DNA of 64,000 bases from NCBI GenBank assembly GCA_030407005.1, contig JAUDYN010000004.1, positions 558,001 through 622,000 of the forward strand, read 5' to 3'. Both the position numbers and the translations under genes were made by a program. Each line of letters starts with the position of its first letter. The first letter of the stretch is position 1. A model generated the notes under the pieces. It was given only the letters and a program-made list of their open reading frames with translations, searched no databases and was not told the DNA's origin. Below, in pieces: positions 10,731-21,158 of the stretch. The stretch comes from Desarmillaria ectypa (taxonomy: Eukaryota > Basidiomycota > Agaricomycetes > Agaricales > Physalacriaceae).

Positions 10731-13637
10731 ATGGCTGTCCTGATATTCATCGGAGCCCCCCCACCATCTTACGCTAGAATGGCGACGCGTTCGTCTACCT
10801 CCAAACGCATCGAACGACGTCGGAGTAAACGAATCCTGTCGCGCCAATCTCGCGACAATGGCTCATCATCGCCAGACCCGGTGCCCACTACGCCACCCAA
10901 TAAAAACAACCTCTCCTCTGATGATGACTCCGAGGACGACGACCTCCCTGTACATGGAACATCGCAGCAGCCTCGGGCGGCAATACCCAAGCCCAAACTC
11001 CAGAATACCCCGTACGGCCATGGAAGTGCGAGCCACTCGGTGGTCGAGTTGCAGACGCAAGATGGCCACAAACATAAAGTCGTTGAAGCAGATGCCTACC
11101 TCAGGGAGGACCTTCGCCATCGCGTATTTATCGAGTTCGAGACGTTTCTCATCAATATCCTACATCTTCCCGATGACTGGCGCGTCTCTCTCAAGCCGGT
11201 CATCGATGCTGTCCAGAAAGACAAAAGCTTCCGACAATTATTTCGGCACTACCTGGGCCTATGTGACGTAGTCGGAACAGGTTATGAGAAGGAGAGGAGT
11301 CTGTATACTCCTCATGCGGACCTCTGCAATCGTGTTATTGAGGTGGCTCAAAAACGACCGAAAACTCGAGTTTCGAATGGCAACATCATTCAGTTTCACC
11401 GTATGGACCCTTGTGTCGTCCGAGGGTCAAGCGACATGGTTCGCCCTGACATCGTGGGCATGCTGCGTACGATATTTAGTCTTCCCCGGAACTTTGCAGC
11501 TCGGGAATACATCAAAACCATCGGCGAAGACAAATCAAATCCTTCAAATGCCCAATGTATTCCTGGGTGGCCTCATATTATCGAAGTCAAAGAGATGAAA
11601 GCCACTGATGATACCATCGACGAAGGTTATGATGCGATTAGACTATTAACTAAAGGTAATACTTTCCTTGCTAAAGCCAATGTCTTATGTCCTTATTCTT
11701 CATGTCAGATGGCAAGGATCCCTTGACGACTCGACCGCAGAAGAATCGTACATACGAGAATGGTGGAACCAAGCTTGCCGCATCATCTGGTCCGCCCTCT
11801 GCACAGGAAAGTGAGAGCTCACAGGGTGCTTCTCGAGGTCGAAAGCGCAAAGCGGACCCATACAATGAGGTATGCACATGCTCTTCCTGTTCTTGACACT
11901 CACTGATCCTATATGTTTAGCAATCGTCTTCAAAATTTTCTCGAGTAGCCAAGACAGTATCGTCCAAGGGCAAATTGGCGCGCGCCAGGGGCCAGAAAGT
12001 CCTCGATGAAGACGGGTTCGCGCTAGGGACGGATAGGGCAGAAAAAGCTCGCATTCAGTGTGCACGCTATGCTCTCCAGATACTATCAAACGCCGGACTG
12101 AGATCCCATGCACTTGCAACCCTTATTGACCGCGACCGCATCCAGCTATCCTACTACGATCGATCCGCAATTATTGTTTCCCAAGCCATCGATCTCGCGA
12201 ACAAAGATGATGAGATCCTGTTCATTGCCATGTTAATAGGATGTCATCGTCTTACGCTCAAACAGCGCGGTATCCTTCATCATATCATCGAAGACCCGTA
12301 CATCACCGATTTCAACCGATTCAACACTGTTTCGAAAGACCCAAAGACGCTGTTCTGTGGACTCATTATGAACCTTGATAGGAACGGCAAAGCCATCAAG
12401 CTTAAATTGGGCAAAACCGTCTACCGTCAGCGAGGTCTCATTGGTCGTGATACATGTGTCATCTGTGCGACGTGCGCTGAGTGGAGTGGCATGAAGTTGG
12501 TTGTCAAAATCAGTTGGCCGAGCGCCTCGCGGAAGTCAGAAAAAGCGTTGCTTGACATCGCCAAGGCGAAAGCCAAACAGTTGGCTGGTGACGACAAGAG
12601 GCACTGGATTCTAGATCACCTCCCGAATATACTCCACGAGCAAGACTTCGATTTCGATGATGATTCGGCGCAGAAGATAATCGCAAAAATGATGCACGAC
12701 GGCAAGTTCGTTGGTACAAGAGAGGGCGCGTACGAAGAACGCGTTCTCCGTATTACTGTTCTGGAAGAGCTGTTCCCAATCACAAGTCTTCGAAAGGACA
12801 GTGACTACGCACAAGTCTTTGTCGATATTCTTCAATGTACGCTTTTATCTTCTCTTTTTCTGTATTTTGTTCTGACGTTCACTTGTAGGTCACAAGTGGC
12901 TTTACGATCATCCTCGCATACTTCATCGAGACATCAGCATGGCCAATCTCATGTATCGGATTGATAGCAAAGGGAATATCCTCGGAGTGCTCAACGACTT
13001 TGATCTGTCGTCCCTAGTTCCCATCATCGAAGCTACGTCACTCCGTCGCACCGGTACGCCGCCTTACATGGCTTTCGATCTTCTCAAAGAACAAGAGGAT
13101 TGCGGCCCACATCTTTACCGCCATGATTTGGAGGCGCTATTCCATGTCATGCTGATGATATGCTGTCGCTACTCTATCATCAAAAAGCCCCAACCCCAAG
13201 GCATCTCGCAATTGGAAGAGATCCCTAAAAGTTTTTCCCGGTGGTTTGACCGTGAGATATCTTGGGGCGACTTGGCTGAACTCAAGACATCTTTTTTTGT
13301 CAATACCCAACCCCTTCGTATTGCTTCATGCTTCAAAGCCTTCCATCCTTGCCTCACGGCCATCCGCAGTGAGTTTGCAGAAGGAATCTTAGCGCGAGCG
13401 AGATCGAAGGTGCCTCGCAATGTAATTCAGGGAGTCGAAGATGAATTCGATCTCGACAGTGCTCAACCGTCCTCCGAGTCTGCACCACCGCAGGGGCCAC
13501 TGCACACACCATTTAATGAAGAGACCCTAGGTGGATTTATATCATATCGGATGTTCCTCAACAACATGCAGAACTTTAAAGGGAAAAGGCTCGTTTTGAA
13601 GAACAGAGATAAGCCCCCCGCATTGAAGTCCTCGTAG
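10731..13637 (+). CDS. FunK1-type fungal protein kinase, four exons, about 916 aa
   Basis: Member of the fungal-specific FunK1 kinase-like family. Exons 10731-11655, 11709-11869, 11921-12836 and 12889-13637 are joined by introns of 53, 51 and 52 bp, all frame-consistent. The N-terminal ~120 residues are basic, Ser-rich and acidic linker (a second ATG at 10779 may be the true start). Residues ~120-330 are the family's helical N-terminal part. Between exons 2 and 3 lies a basic nuclear-signal-like stretch (R-G-R-K-R-K). The kinase core has H-R-D-I-S-x-x-N at about 680-687 and D-F-D at 704-706 in place of DFG, as is usual in FunK1, followed by R-T-G-T-P-P-Y-M-A, the P+1/APE-like region. The last ~60 residues are unstructured. 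Substrate unknown. Confidence 0.93.
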
Positions 13638-14209
13638 ATACCGCTAATTCTATCGCTGTACATGTGACATATCATTATTCAAGACTGGTCCCTTCGACCC
13701 TTGTAGCGGTTTTAGTTTGCCAGATATCAATGTGAGATATTGATGCTTGTACTGCTCATACACCAAGCGACACCAAAATGGACAGTCATGCTCAAGTCTT
13801 AGACACGAGAAGACAAACAGTAAAGTACGCTTTTGAAGTTCGCGGTCATCGTGCTCACTAATTCCTCTCATTAGATTCCATGACGACGAGACCACCAGCA
13901 AAGAACGAATGACCTCAACCAGTAAAAACGTCCCTTCCGTGCCCTCTCCTACCTTGACGACACCGAAATCACACCGCCATAAAAGACATCGATAAAATTT
14001 GACTCTCCACAGAATGTCTTCGCTGGCTATATTGATAGCGCTCTGCTTGCCATTGTTTCTCTTACAAAGCCTGACCATAAAAATAAGCAACAAGTGATAC
14101 GCATACATACATTCACAGATGATTTGGGTTTCCACCGAACGAAGATAAGCAAGTCATTCTATGGTAAACAAATATGACAGCATGCTTTCCCATTTATGCA
14201 AGACATTTT
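13638..14209. other. convergent intergenic region
   Basis: Lies between the 3' ends of the kinase gene (plus) and the xylanase gene (minus). A 161-codon minus frame at 13650-14135 has no recognisable feature and is probably non-coding. Confidence 0.5.
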
Positions 14210-16265
14210 TCAGCCTAGCGCAGCGATGACTGCATTGTAAGCCGATTTTGGCTTGTAGTTGGTATCAAACAATAGCGGCGTCGAACTGGCCCGCCAGGAA
14301 TTCTAAAGACACATAACATCAGGCAACGAATGCAGTATGAGTGTTTGCCTTACAGCATCGCTGACTCCCCAGCTAGTAATTGAAACGCAAGCAGATTGTG
14401 CAACACAGGCATTTGCAACGGTAGTATAGTCCGAAGGACTGGCCCCTGCAATATCAAGTTCGGTGATGGCCACTTCCGTGCCAGCTGAGGCAAGCGCTGA
14501 CAGAGCTGCCTGGGCACCTCCAGCACCTCCAGCCTATAACACGTGTTAGACATGTCAAGCTAGGCATTTGAACTTACTGAGAGATGCATTTGGGTACCAA
14601 TACCATCAATGAGCTTCCCGTTCGCGTTGATCCGTTTCACCAGAGCGACCATTCCTAAGGTACATAAGAACAAGTCAGGATACGTTTAAGCCTCACGAAC
14701 CTTGGACTTTTGCGTTGTTCGAATCGAGGTTATAATCGTTGATGTATAATCTGTCCAACGGCGTTATCAGCAAGTCGAGAAGCCCTAGGTGTTGACCGAC
14801 TTTGCCGTGGGATCAGCAGCCCTCGCAGCTTTGAACGCAATAGTGACAAAGGACTTAAAGACAGGATCAGTAAGATATTGATGACAACAGTTAATTCGCA
14901 TACCTCTCCGAGTACGTTGGAGAAGACACTCGATCGCAGACTTCCGTCCTCGTTGAGGATCTCACTGAGAAATTGTCAACTAACCAGAATGATCAAGCAA
15001 AAACTGTCGTACTTGCAGACGTCCCACTATTATGAGGCATTAGTGAGTTCTAGAAACCTAAACAGCGGGGACCACGTACAGCTGCATGAAATGTATGAGC
15101 CACAGAAGGTGATCAGGTTTGAATGGGTGCATACCATACAACTTTCCCTTGTACCGCCCCGCAACATTAGCGATGTGGTTTTGAATAACAGAAGTCTTTG
15201 GATCAGGATAAAAACCTGGACAGCTGACTGATCTGCACAATAAAACTCACCAGTGTAGCTGCATCTCCAATAGCGGAGACCCATGAAGGAAGCTGAGAAT
15301 GCCATACTTGGGACGAGTGTCAGAATTATTCATAAATAGGTAAACTCAACAAACCTAGAGTATGTCCACGAATCATTTTGTTATGAGATACCGCCCAATT
15401 GACTAGGAAGTCCGAGCCAGAGAAAGTAAAGACTCCTCTGGTGTTCTCGGTTGCGTCCCACTGACATTCGGTGAGTGTGCGGAACAGAGTCGGTCGTGCA
15501 CCATCTGACCTTCATAGAATTCTCAGGTGTCACCTTCATCGATAACGCTGTTAGTTCAGTTGGAAACCGAGAAGTAGTCTTACCTGGCCAAAATCAGAAA
15601 CCAAAAGGGCTGAGTTCGCTAGTGAGTATACCTGTCAGTGTGTATGTGGTGAATCCTTCGACCAGCGACAAACCCGCAATGTTGATAGTACCCTGATCGG
15701 CACAAGAACCCTATTGCACCAGTGTTAACATTGGATATCGTTGACGGTCAGACACGAACCCAAAAACGTTTGCCTTTGGCAACAAATTTCCCGTTCAGAC
15801 CACTCCCAGTAGAAACGGGTCCAGAAGCTGTTGTGGTAGACGCAGGAATTGTAGTAGTCGGTACATTAGAGGCTGGCTGGCATCTAACAAGTGAGCGAGG
15901 ATCGGTTTTGTACTCCAGGCTCATCCATTAGAATATACGTACTGATAGTAATAGGCGTTTATAACTGTACATGTACTGCCGCTATCACCTAGAAAAGAGT
16001 AAGTGAGGATCGAGCGCTGATAAAATCTAACGGTTGATATTTACAGATGGTCTAGAAGTTAAAAATCAGTTATTGAAGAAAACGTCGGAGTAAGGTTATA
16101 GCTTACACTGCCGGTGTATCCTATCCCTCCGCCTTAAAGACGCAGAACAATCAGTACGAGGTCACCGTTAACATATAGAGAAGGCACACATTGGCCCCAC
16201 ACAGCAACAGCGGTGGTTTGTTGCAAGATGCAAGCCAGAGTAATGATAGACAGGAGACCAAACAT
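14210..16265 (-). CDS. secreted CBM1-GH10 endo-beta-1,4-xylanase, 19 exons, 375 aa
   Basis: Cleaves xylan in plant cell walls. I rebuilt it exon by exon; all joins keep the frame from the ATG at 16263-16265 to the TGA at 14210-14212. Exons, in transcription order: 16265-16190, 16132-16107, 16051-16045, 15988-15943, 15883-15760, 15710-15674, 15618-15584, 15533-15510, 15460-15355, 15306-15251, 15195-15135, 15081-15080, 15026-15013, 14964-14904, 14853-14801, 14750-14701, 14654-14578, 14533-14354, 14302-14210. Residues 1-~20 are a signal peptide ([11 protein letters not shown]). Residues ~21-57 are a cellulose-binding CBM1 (W-G-Q-C-G-G-I-G-Y-T-G, then C-Q-P). A Ser/Thr/Pro linker follows, then the GH10 barrel with P-E-N-S-M-K-W-D-A-T-E, G-H-T-L-V-W-H-S-Q-L-P, W-D-V-C-N-E (acid/base Glu about 206) and I-T-E-L-D-I-A-G (nucleophile Glu about 310). 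Exon 12 is only 2 nt. Confidence 0.95.
15080..15081 (-). other. 2-nt microexon (CT) of the xylanase gene
   Basis: Two 53-nt introns flank it: 15082-15134 (GTATGC..TGCAG) and 15027-15079 (GTACGT..AATAG, with a CTAAT branch-like site). Exon 11 ends in phase 1 (K-L-Y plus G) and exon 13 starts with TGG. Only the added CT gives GCT (Ala) and the family motif Y-A-W-D-V-C-N-E; skipping it shifts the frame. No other AG in the interval restores the frame without a stop. Confidence 0.85.
16045..16051 (-). other. 7-nt microexon in the CBM1 of the xylanase gene
   Basis: ACCATCT, preceded by TTCTAG and followed by GTAAATATC on the minus strand. It supplies Thr-Ile and the first base of a Cys codon (T-I-C-D-S-G), completing the conserved CBM1 cysteine spacing. 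Confidence 0.9.
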
Positions 16266-17520
16266 AACGAGAGAAGATTTACTCGACGAGATATCAGTGG
16301 TCCTGTATGTTATATACCATTCTCCTTAGTCATTGAGCGGAGCATCAGTGAAGACCAGAGTTTTTCACACCGAGGTAGTCCATTGAAACGGATAAATCAT
16401 GACAGGACGTACGCGACTGAATAATCGCGCTGACGATGTGAGTTGAACATTATTCCGATGATGAACCTTGGGAAAGAGGATGCTGATGGATTATGTAGGC
16501 ACGGGATCGCCAGTAAGGCCTCGGGCTCACAAGCGAGACTTCGCTGGACAGGGTCAAGCTGAAGCAAGACAAAAATATGCACGGGATGAGCGAGCTAGGG
16601 ACATCTCGGAGAAAATCATGGTGCACAAAAACTAGGGAGCAAATTTTGTGGGAATTACTGACTTGAAATCCCCGCAAAGTCAACGGAGAACTGCCGTCAG
16701 ATGAAACTTGACGACGCGATGAGATCAGTGATGAGAAGAACGGAAAGAATCGGCCATGGTCAGCTACCAGTGACAGTAAAGTCAGGAGATCGTGACCATT
16801 ACGCGTCTTTACCACTTTTTATTGTGTTGACATCAACCAACCTGACACGAAGCTTGGACCAATGAGCTCGAAGAAGCAGAATGTAGAGCAACTTGTGGCT
16901 ACAATCTCTGACTACACCGCCACTGCTCCAAGTCTCAGAAAGATTGATAACGCCTTGCGCTGCCTTGTGTAGGTTCGCGAGTACGTTGGCTTCTAAATTT
17001 CGCCAGGCAGTGGCAGGCACAATAGGCGAAGGACAGGCAGTCGCATCGAGGCCTTGCGGGAGCCTGAAAGCGAAGAAAGTCCTTAGCCGGTGAAATCGTG
17101 GAACTATGAATACCAAAGGAAGCCTCATAGAGTAAATGCTCCACTAGTTCCTTTCCGCGACTTTTGCAATAACAGCGATGTCACTGATAATGTTCCAGGC
17201 CCAGACCGACTTCATCGCTGACGCCCTTTGCACTGGCCTTTAGTGTGACTATTCTCAATGGAAAAGCCGAGTCGCGATTGTGTCCATGCGCGTTATCTAC
17301 ACCTCTGCATCGTGCATCGACAACCACTAGACTGGCTCACCTGATGGTTTCCATGAAAACCAAGATATCAGCTGGACGTTTTTCCGGGCTCTGCTACCTT
17401 TTCATCAGTTGAAGACTTGATGTCCTATTGAACTCGCGACTTTCTGCACGGACGACGCATGCGTCACGACCAATATAATTGAACCTGATTCGAGCTAGAT
17501 GGTTTTGCTATCCCTCCGAG
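16266..17520. other. upstream of the xylanase, no intact gene
   Basis: Minus-strand frames of 121 and 109 codons (16450-16815, 16799-17128) show no motifs. The sequence is GC-balanced and unlike the transposon block. It probably holds the xylanase promoter in its first few hundred bases. Confidence 0.4.
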
Positions 17521-17770
17521 GGGTCACGGTGTTGCAACGGAAGGGTCCTCAATGATACGATGAGGGATACTCGGTGCTGAGGAAGCGCAGGATAGTGGCA
17601 TTACAAGAATAACAATGAAAAGGGTCTCACTTCATTCGCCAGGTCGATGTCTTGAGAAACGATGAACGAAGGATGATATTGGTCAATGAGAGCGGAGATG
17701 AAGTGAGATCTGAATCTGATGTTTTCCAGACCAAACTGTCGCGCACACTGAAAATGGCCATTTACAAAGC
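17521..17770 (-). pseudogene. FunK1 kinase fragment (relic)
   Basis: Read on the minus strand, this keeps two neighbouring FunK1 segments in order: R-S-H-x-x-x-A-L-I-D followed by S-x-I-V-S-Q-D-I-D-L-A-N, then, after an intron-like GTGAGA.. interval, I-P-H-R-I-I-E-D-P and a stop. The intact FunK1 gene at 10731-13637 has R-S-H-A-L-A-T-L-I-D, I-I-V-S-Q-A-I-D-L-A-N and I-L-H-H-I-I-E-D-P in the same order. No kinase core follows, so this is a truncated remnant. A plus-strand frame over the same bases (17652-17864) is judged a shadow. Confidence 0.72.
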
Positions 17771-18132
17771 TATGCGCAAGGCCGTCTTGGCCGAGTACAT
17801 TCCTGGCTTTGCAGACAATCTGCCTGTCAAGGACATTCACAGGATCTTCAAGTCAGCTTGCTAATCAGACAGATATTAACGAGACCATGACCAAAGAGAG
17901 GCAACATAACTCATCACTAATATTTGTTTTGTGGTTTTGAATATTGTGATGATGTGCTGAGGAGCTCGCGCCTGAGTAATTAGAGTCCCGTCTTTATCAG
18001 TACGTCTAGGCAAAACATCATGGATTTCTTGAATTCTTCACTCTTTAGGATGAAATTTCTCAAAGATGCTTGATGATCAGATTCGATGCAGCCGCTGGTT
18101 GATGTGCGACTTGGTTTTCCAAGGAACCAGAC
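17771..18132. other. spacer between the FunK1 relic and the retrotransposon block
   Basis: AT-richer than the gene region to its left; no frame or RNA gene that I can support. The copia LTR begins abruptly at 18133. Confidence 0.5.
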
Positions 18133-18343
18133 TGTTGGGATAGCAATCCCGAGCAAGTACTAGAATGTACTCGAAGGATTGGCTTACTCAGCAGGATCAA
18201 CTTTGGACCATAAAAGTGGACATATATGGTATTTCATAGTAAGTTCTAAAAGTAGTACAACATGTATTTAAGTAGGACACCTCTTGCTTGAGAGGTAGTA
18301 TTTTTACCATCCTTTCTATGTTCTCCTCACTCTCATTACAACA
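18133..18343 (+). repeat. 5' LTR of Ty1/copia element (211 bp)
   Basis: Begins TGTTGGGATAGC, ends TACAACA, and matches the copy at 36249-36459, which is also 211 bp and in the same orientation. GGTTATGGGCCC follows at once; it could pair with the anticodon arm of an initiator tRNA-Met half-molecule, the primer type used by several copia elements (inference). Confidence 0.95.
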
Positions 18344-18427
18344 GGTTATGGGCCCTGGCCCTAACTGAACTACTTACATTATCACCAACTTTGCACTCTT
18401 GTACTTTACATACACACATAGAACCAA

Positions 18428-19198
18428 ATGGATAGCCGGTCTGTGTATAGGATTGAACCCCTTAAGGGCCCAGAAAACTACCTGACATGGAAAGTCAAGA
18501 TGATTGATATACTAACTGATTTAGGTCTAATTGACTATGCTGATGGAAGCTCTGTGGCCTTGGCAGAAGTGGCACTGGTGGCAGATTGGAAGAAGAGTGA
18601 TAGGAAGGCTCTTTCAACAATAAGGTTGCAGGTTTCAGATGGCCTGCTCATATATATTGCTGGTTCTAAGACTTTGGCAGAAGCCTGGAAAGCTCTAAAG
18701 GATATGTATGACCCATGGGAATTATCCTTGTTAGAAAGAAATTCTTTAGAGCTCAGTGTGAAGACAGGAAATATAGAGGAGCATATTAGGACTATGAGGT
18801 CCTATCAGGAGAAGCTGGCATCCCTTAAGCAGACTGTTGAGGAGGAGGACTTCTTAATCACACTGCTTACATCACTTCTGGAATTATGGAATTCATTCAT
18901 TTCATCAGTGAACACTGTAGACTTGAAGGATTCATACAAGTTGATCTCCCAAATTCTCCAAGAAGATATCCAATTGCAGAAAAAGACTTCTGACCTGACA
19001 ACAACACTTGCAGCATATGGCAAGAAGAAGTTTAATCCAAAAATCACATGTTATGGATGTGGAGAAACCAGCCATATTAGGGCCAACTATCCAAATGGGA
19101 AAAAGAATTCTGGGAAGCAATGGAAGGAGAAAGGGAAGGGCCAGACTCAGGCACATATTGCCAAGTCAGATTTTAATGAAGAAGATTACACATTTTAG
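18428..19198 (+). pseudogene. gag: copia Gag region
   Basis: A 256-codon frame typical of copia Gag (UBN2/DUF4219 type): N-terminal L-K-G-P-E-N-Y-L-T-W-K-V-K-M, then A-W-K-A-L-K-D-M-Y, and a C-terminal zinc knuckle. The knuckle reads C-Y-G-C-G-E-T-S-H-I-R-A-N-Y: the fourth ligand, normally Cys, is Tyr. The frame ends at a TAG (19196-19198) that lies in frame with the downstream protease, so it is probably a decayed Gag-Pol sense codon. A nucleocapsid role is known for the family; this copy is unlikely to work. Confidence 0.9.
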
Positions 19199-19698
19199 GC
19201 AAAAGACACCATACCCACTGCACTTGCAGGGTCATCATGAATCAGGGACTCAGGCACCACCAAGCATATAGTCAAGAACAGATTGCATTTTTCTGACTAT
19301 GTTGAGACCCCAAGACATGAAGTTATTAGTGTAGGAAAGTTAAGAGGCTTGATAAGAGGGACAGTTAAGATTAAAATGACTGAAGAGAGCAAGACTACTG
19401 CAGTCACTCTAAAGGACTGTATTCATTGCTCCAAAGCATTATTCAATCTTATATCATTAGGGCACATCACAGATGCTGGGTTTGAACTCAAATTCAAAAA
19501 ATCCTGAATAGACATTATCTTATCATGTGGCAAAAGGATTGGCTATGGAGATAAAGTATTGAAGCTGTATAGCCTAGATATTATTGTGTCAGAAATAACC
19601 CAGGCCCATGTGACAAAACTGGCCCAAACATAGCAGAAGTGGCATCAGATAATGGGTCACTTAAATATGAGATCAGTAAAGAGACTATTTAGGAGGAA
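19199..19698 (+). pseudogene. pol: copia protease and GAG-pre-integrase region, broken
   Basis: In the same frame as Gag: protease active site D-S-G-T-T-K-H-I-V from 19247, followed by L-K-D-C-I-H-C-S-K-A-L-F-N-L-I-S and, after a TGA, a pre-integrase zinc motif with W-H-x-x-M-G-H at about 19640-19665. Several in-frame stops (TGA before the D-S-G, TGA at 19504, TAG near 19631). The copia sequence stops at 19698, where the gypsy LTR starts, and resumes inverted at 33212. Confidence 0.88.
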
Positions 19699-20090
19699 TG
19701 TTATAATTTTTCCATTTTCCTTATCTTATCTACATCTGATCATTTTTCATCCCTTACAAACCACTTGCTCATTGATAACATCATCAATCTCTCCATGCTG
19801 TCACTATGATTCCACCACCTGATCATGGTAGCACTCCAATAGCACTCTGAACATATGGTTCATGTATGACATACACACAGAAAACACTATTATTAGTCTC
19901 TTAGCTCTCAGTATATAAGTAGGGTACTTATTGTATATATTCTGCATCTTTCAACTAAACTTAAATAATACACTCTTCTTCACTCCTTTAAAGATCTATG
20001 CTGTGCTCTTATTATGGGTGATTGTCCAAATATGAGACAGCCCAAGAGTCATGCCTGATCCCAAGATCACATGAGAATGAGATCCTAACA
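19699..20090 (+). repeat. 5' LTR of Ty3/gypsy element (392 bp)
   Basis: Begins TGTTATAATTTTTCC, ends GATCCTAACA, and has a TATATAAGTAGG box near 19911. Its partner, also 392 bp, lies at 33213-33604 on the minus strand. Left flank AGGAA and the flank beyond the partner LTR (AAGAA, read on the minus strand) form a 5-bp target duplication with one G-to-A change, showing the gypsy element inserted into the copia pol region. Confidence 0.93.
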
Positions 20091-21158
20091 TTAGTTGAAA
20101 GATTTCCCAACCACTTTATTACTGCTAGATGCAACAAAGCACAAACATATGCCTGAAGAAAGAAAAAACCAGCAATCAATAACACTCAGCACTGCTATTG
20201 GTGGCACAATTTTATTGGTGATATTCACCATCTTGTTTATACTAGCTTATGAAGAGGAAATTAGAGTGTGCCTATGCAGACAAAGAAACCTGCAACCATG
20301 ACTCCTCCCTTGCCCTCTCTGTCACCCTCTCCATGTTTTCCAATAACCAGAAGCCACAAGTCTGGACATCGAAGTCCAAGAAAATCTCCCCCACCCCCAG
20401 GCCCACTTCATGAATTCCTCTGAGGAGTTCCTGATGTATAATAGGTCCCCCTCCAACACCAACCACCAGATGGAATGACTCACCTCTCCTATGCCAGAAC
20501 ACCCATAGAATGTACAGGCTATGATCCAATATCAAGAGTCTCCTCCCCCCCCCTATATCCCACCTGCCTATCCAATCCAAGCCAGGGTTAAACACAGATA
20601 ATCCCAGGATGGGTAATACCCATCCCTGGACTCATCCTTATAGCCCCTGGGCCATCAAAACCTAAGAGTGAGGCTCTTGGCCTAGTGGAGGAATAGACTC
20701 CTCCTCTTCCCTCCCTCTCATCAAAATCTGCAATGACAACTCCTCCAATGGCAAAACCTCAGCCCCTCCCCTCACCACCAACAGCCCCTTCAATATTGAT
20801 GAGGCTGATTATAAGTGGCCTGAGCTATCAGATGTTGACAGGGGCCTATTCAGCCCCTTTAGGACTGCCACATGGGAGCTCTGATGTGCTGACATGGAGG
20901 CTAGGACTGCTTGGCTCTGAATTTGCCCAGAAATGGATGAATGGTTGGCCTTTAACAGGGGTGATTCAGTACAGGGACCCAATCTGGATCTCAACATTTG
21001 GGCCTGGATATGAGCCAATAGGTTCCATGAGCTTTATCCACTCACAGTAAGAGACCTGGCCCCAGATCTATGACTAAGGATGATTGAGGAACATTGAGTA
21101 CTGGGATGAGCACTCCAGGACCTGAAGAGAAGAGAAGCAAATCAATGAGAGTAGGTGG
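20091..21158 (+). pseudogene. gag: gypsy Gag 5' part, decayed
   Basis: Starts directly after the LTR. The frame at 20095-20301 has a strongly hydrophobic segment (G-G-T-I-L-L-V-I-F-T-I-L-F-I-L-A) followed by basic residues, unusual for a gypsy Gag N-terminus. Pro-rich coding-like sequence with many stops follows (20733-21050 is one open piece). The reading breaks at the GTGG at 21155-21158 where repeat copy A begins; it continues on the minus strand from 25460 (S-R-W then S-L-K-P). Confidence 0.75.

Noticed and set aside
14878..15231. 117-codon plus-strand frame
   Set aside because: Lies antisense across several exons and introns of the xylanase gene, which is fully accounted for on the minus strand.
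17652..17864. 70-codon plus-strand frame with coding-like look
   Set aside because: The minus strand over the same bases shows two ordered FunK1 motifs, so the plus frame is treated as a shadow.
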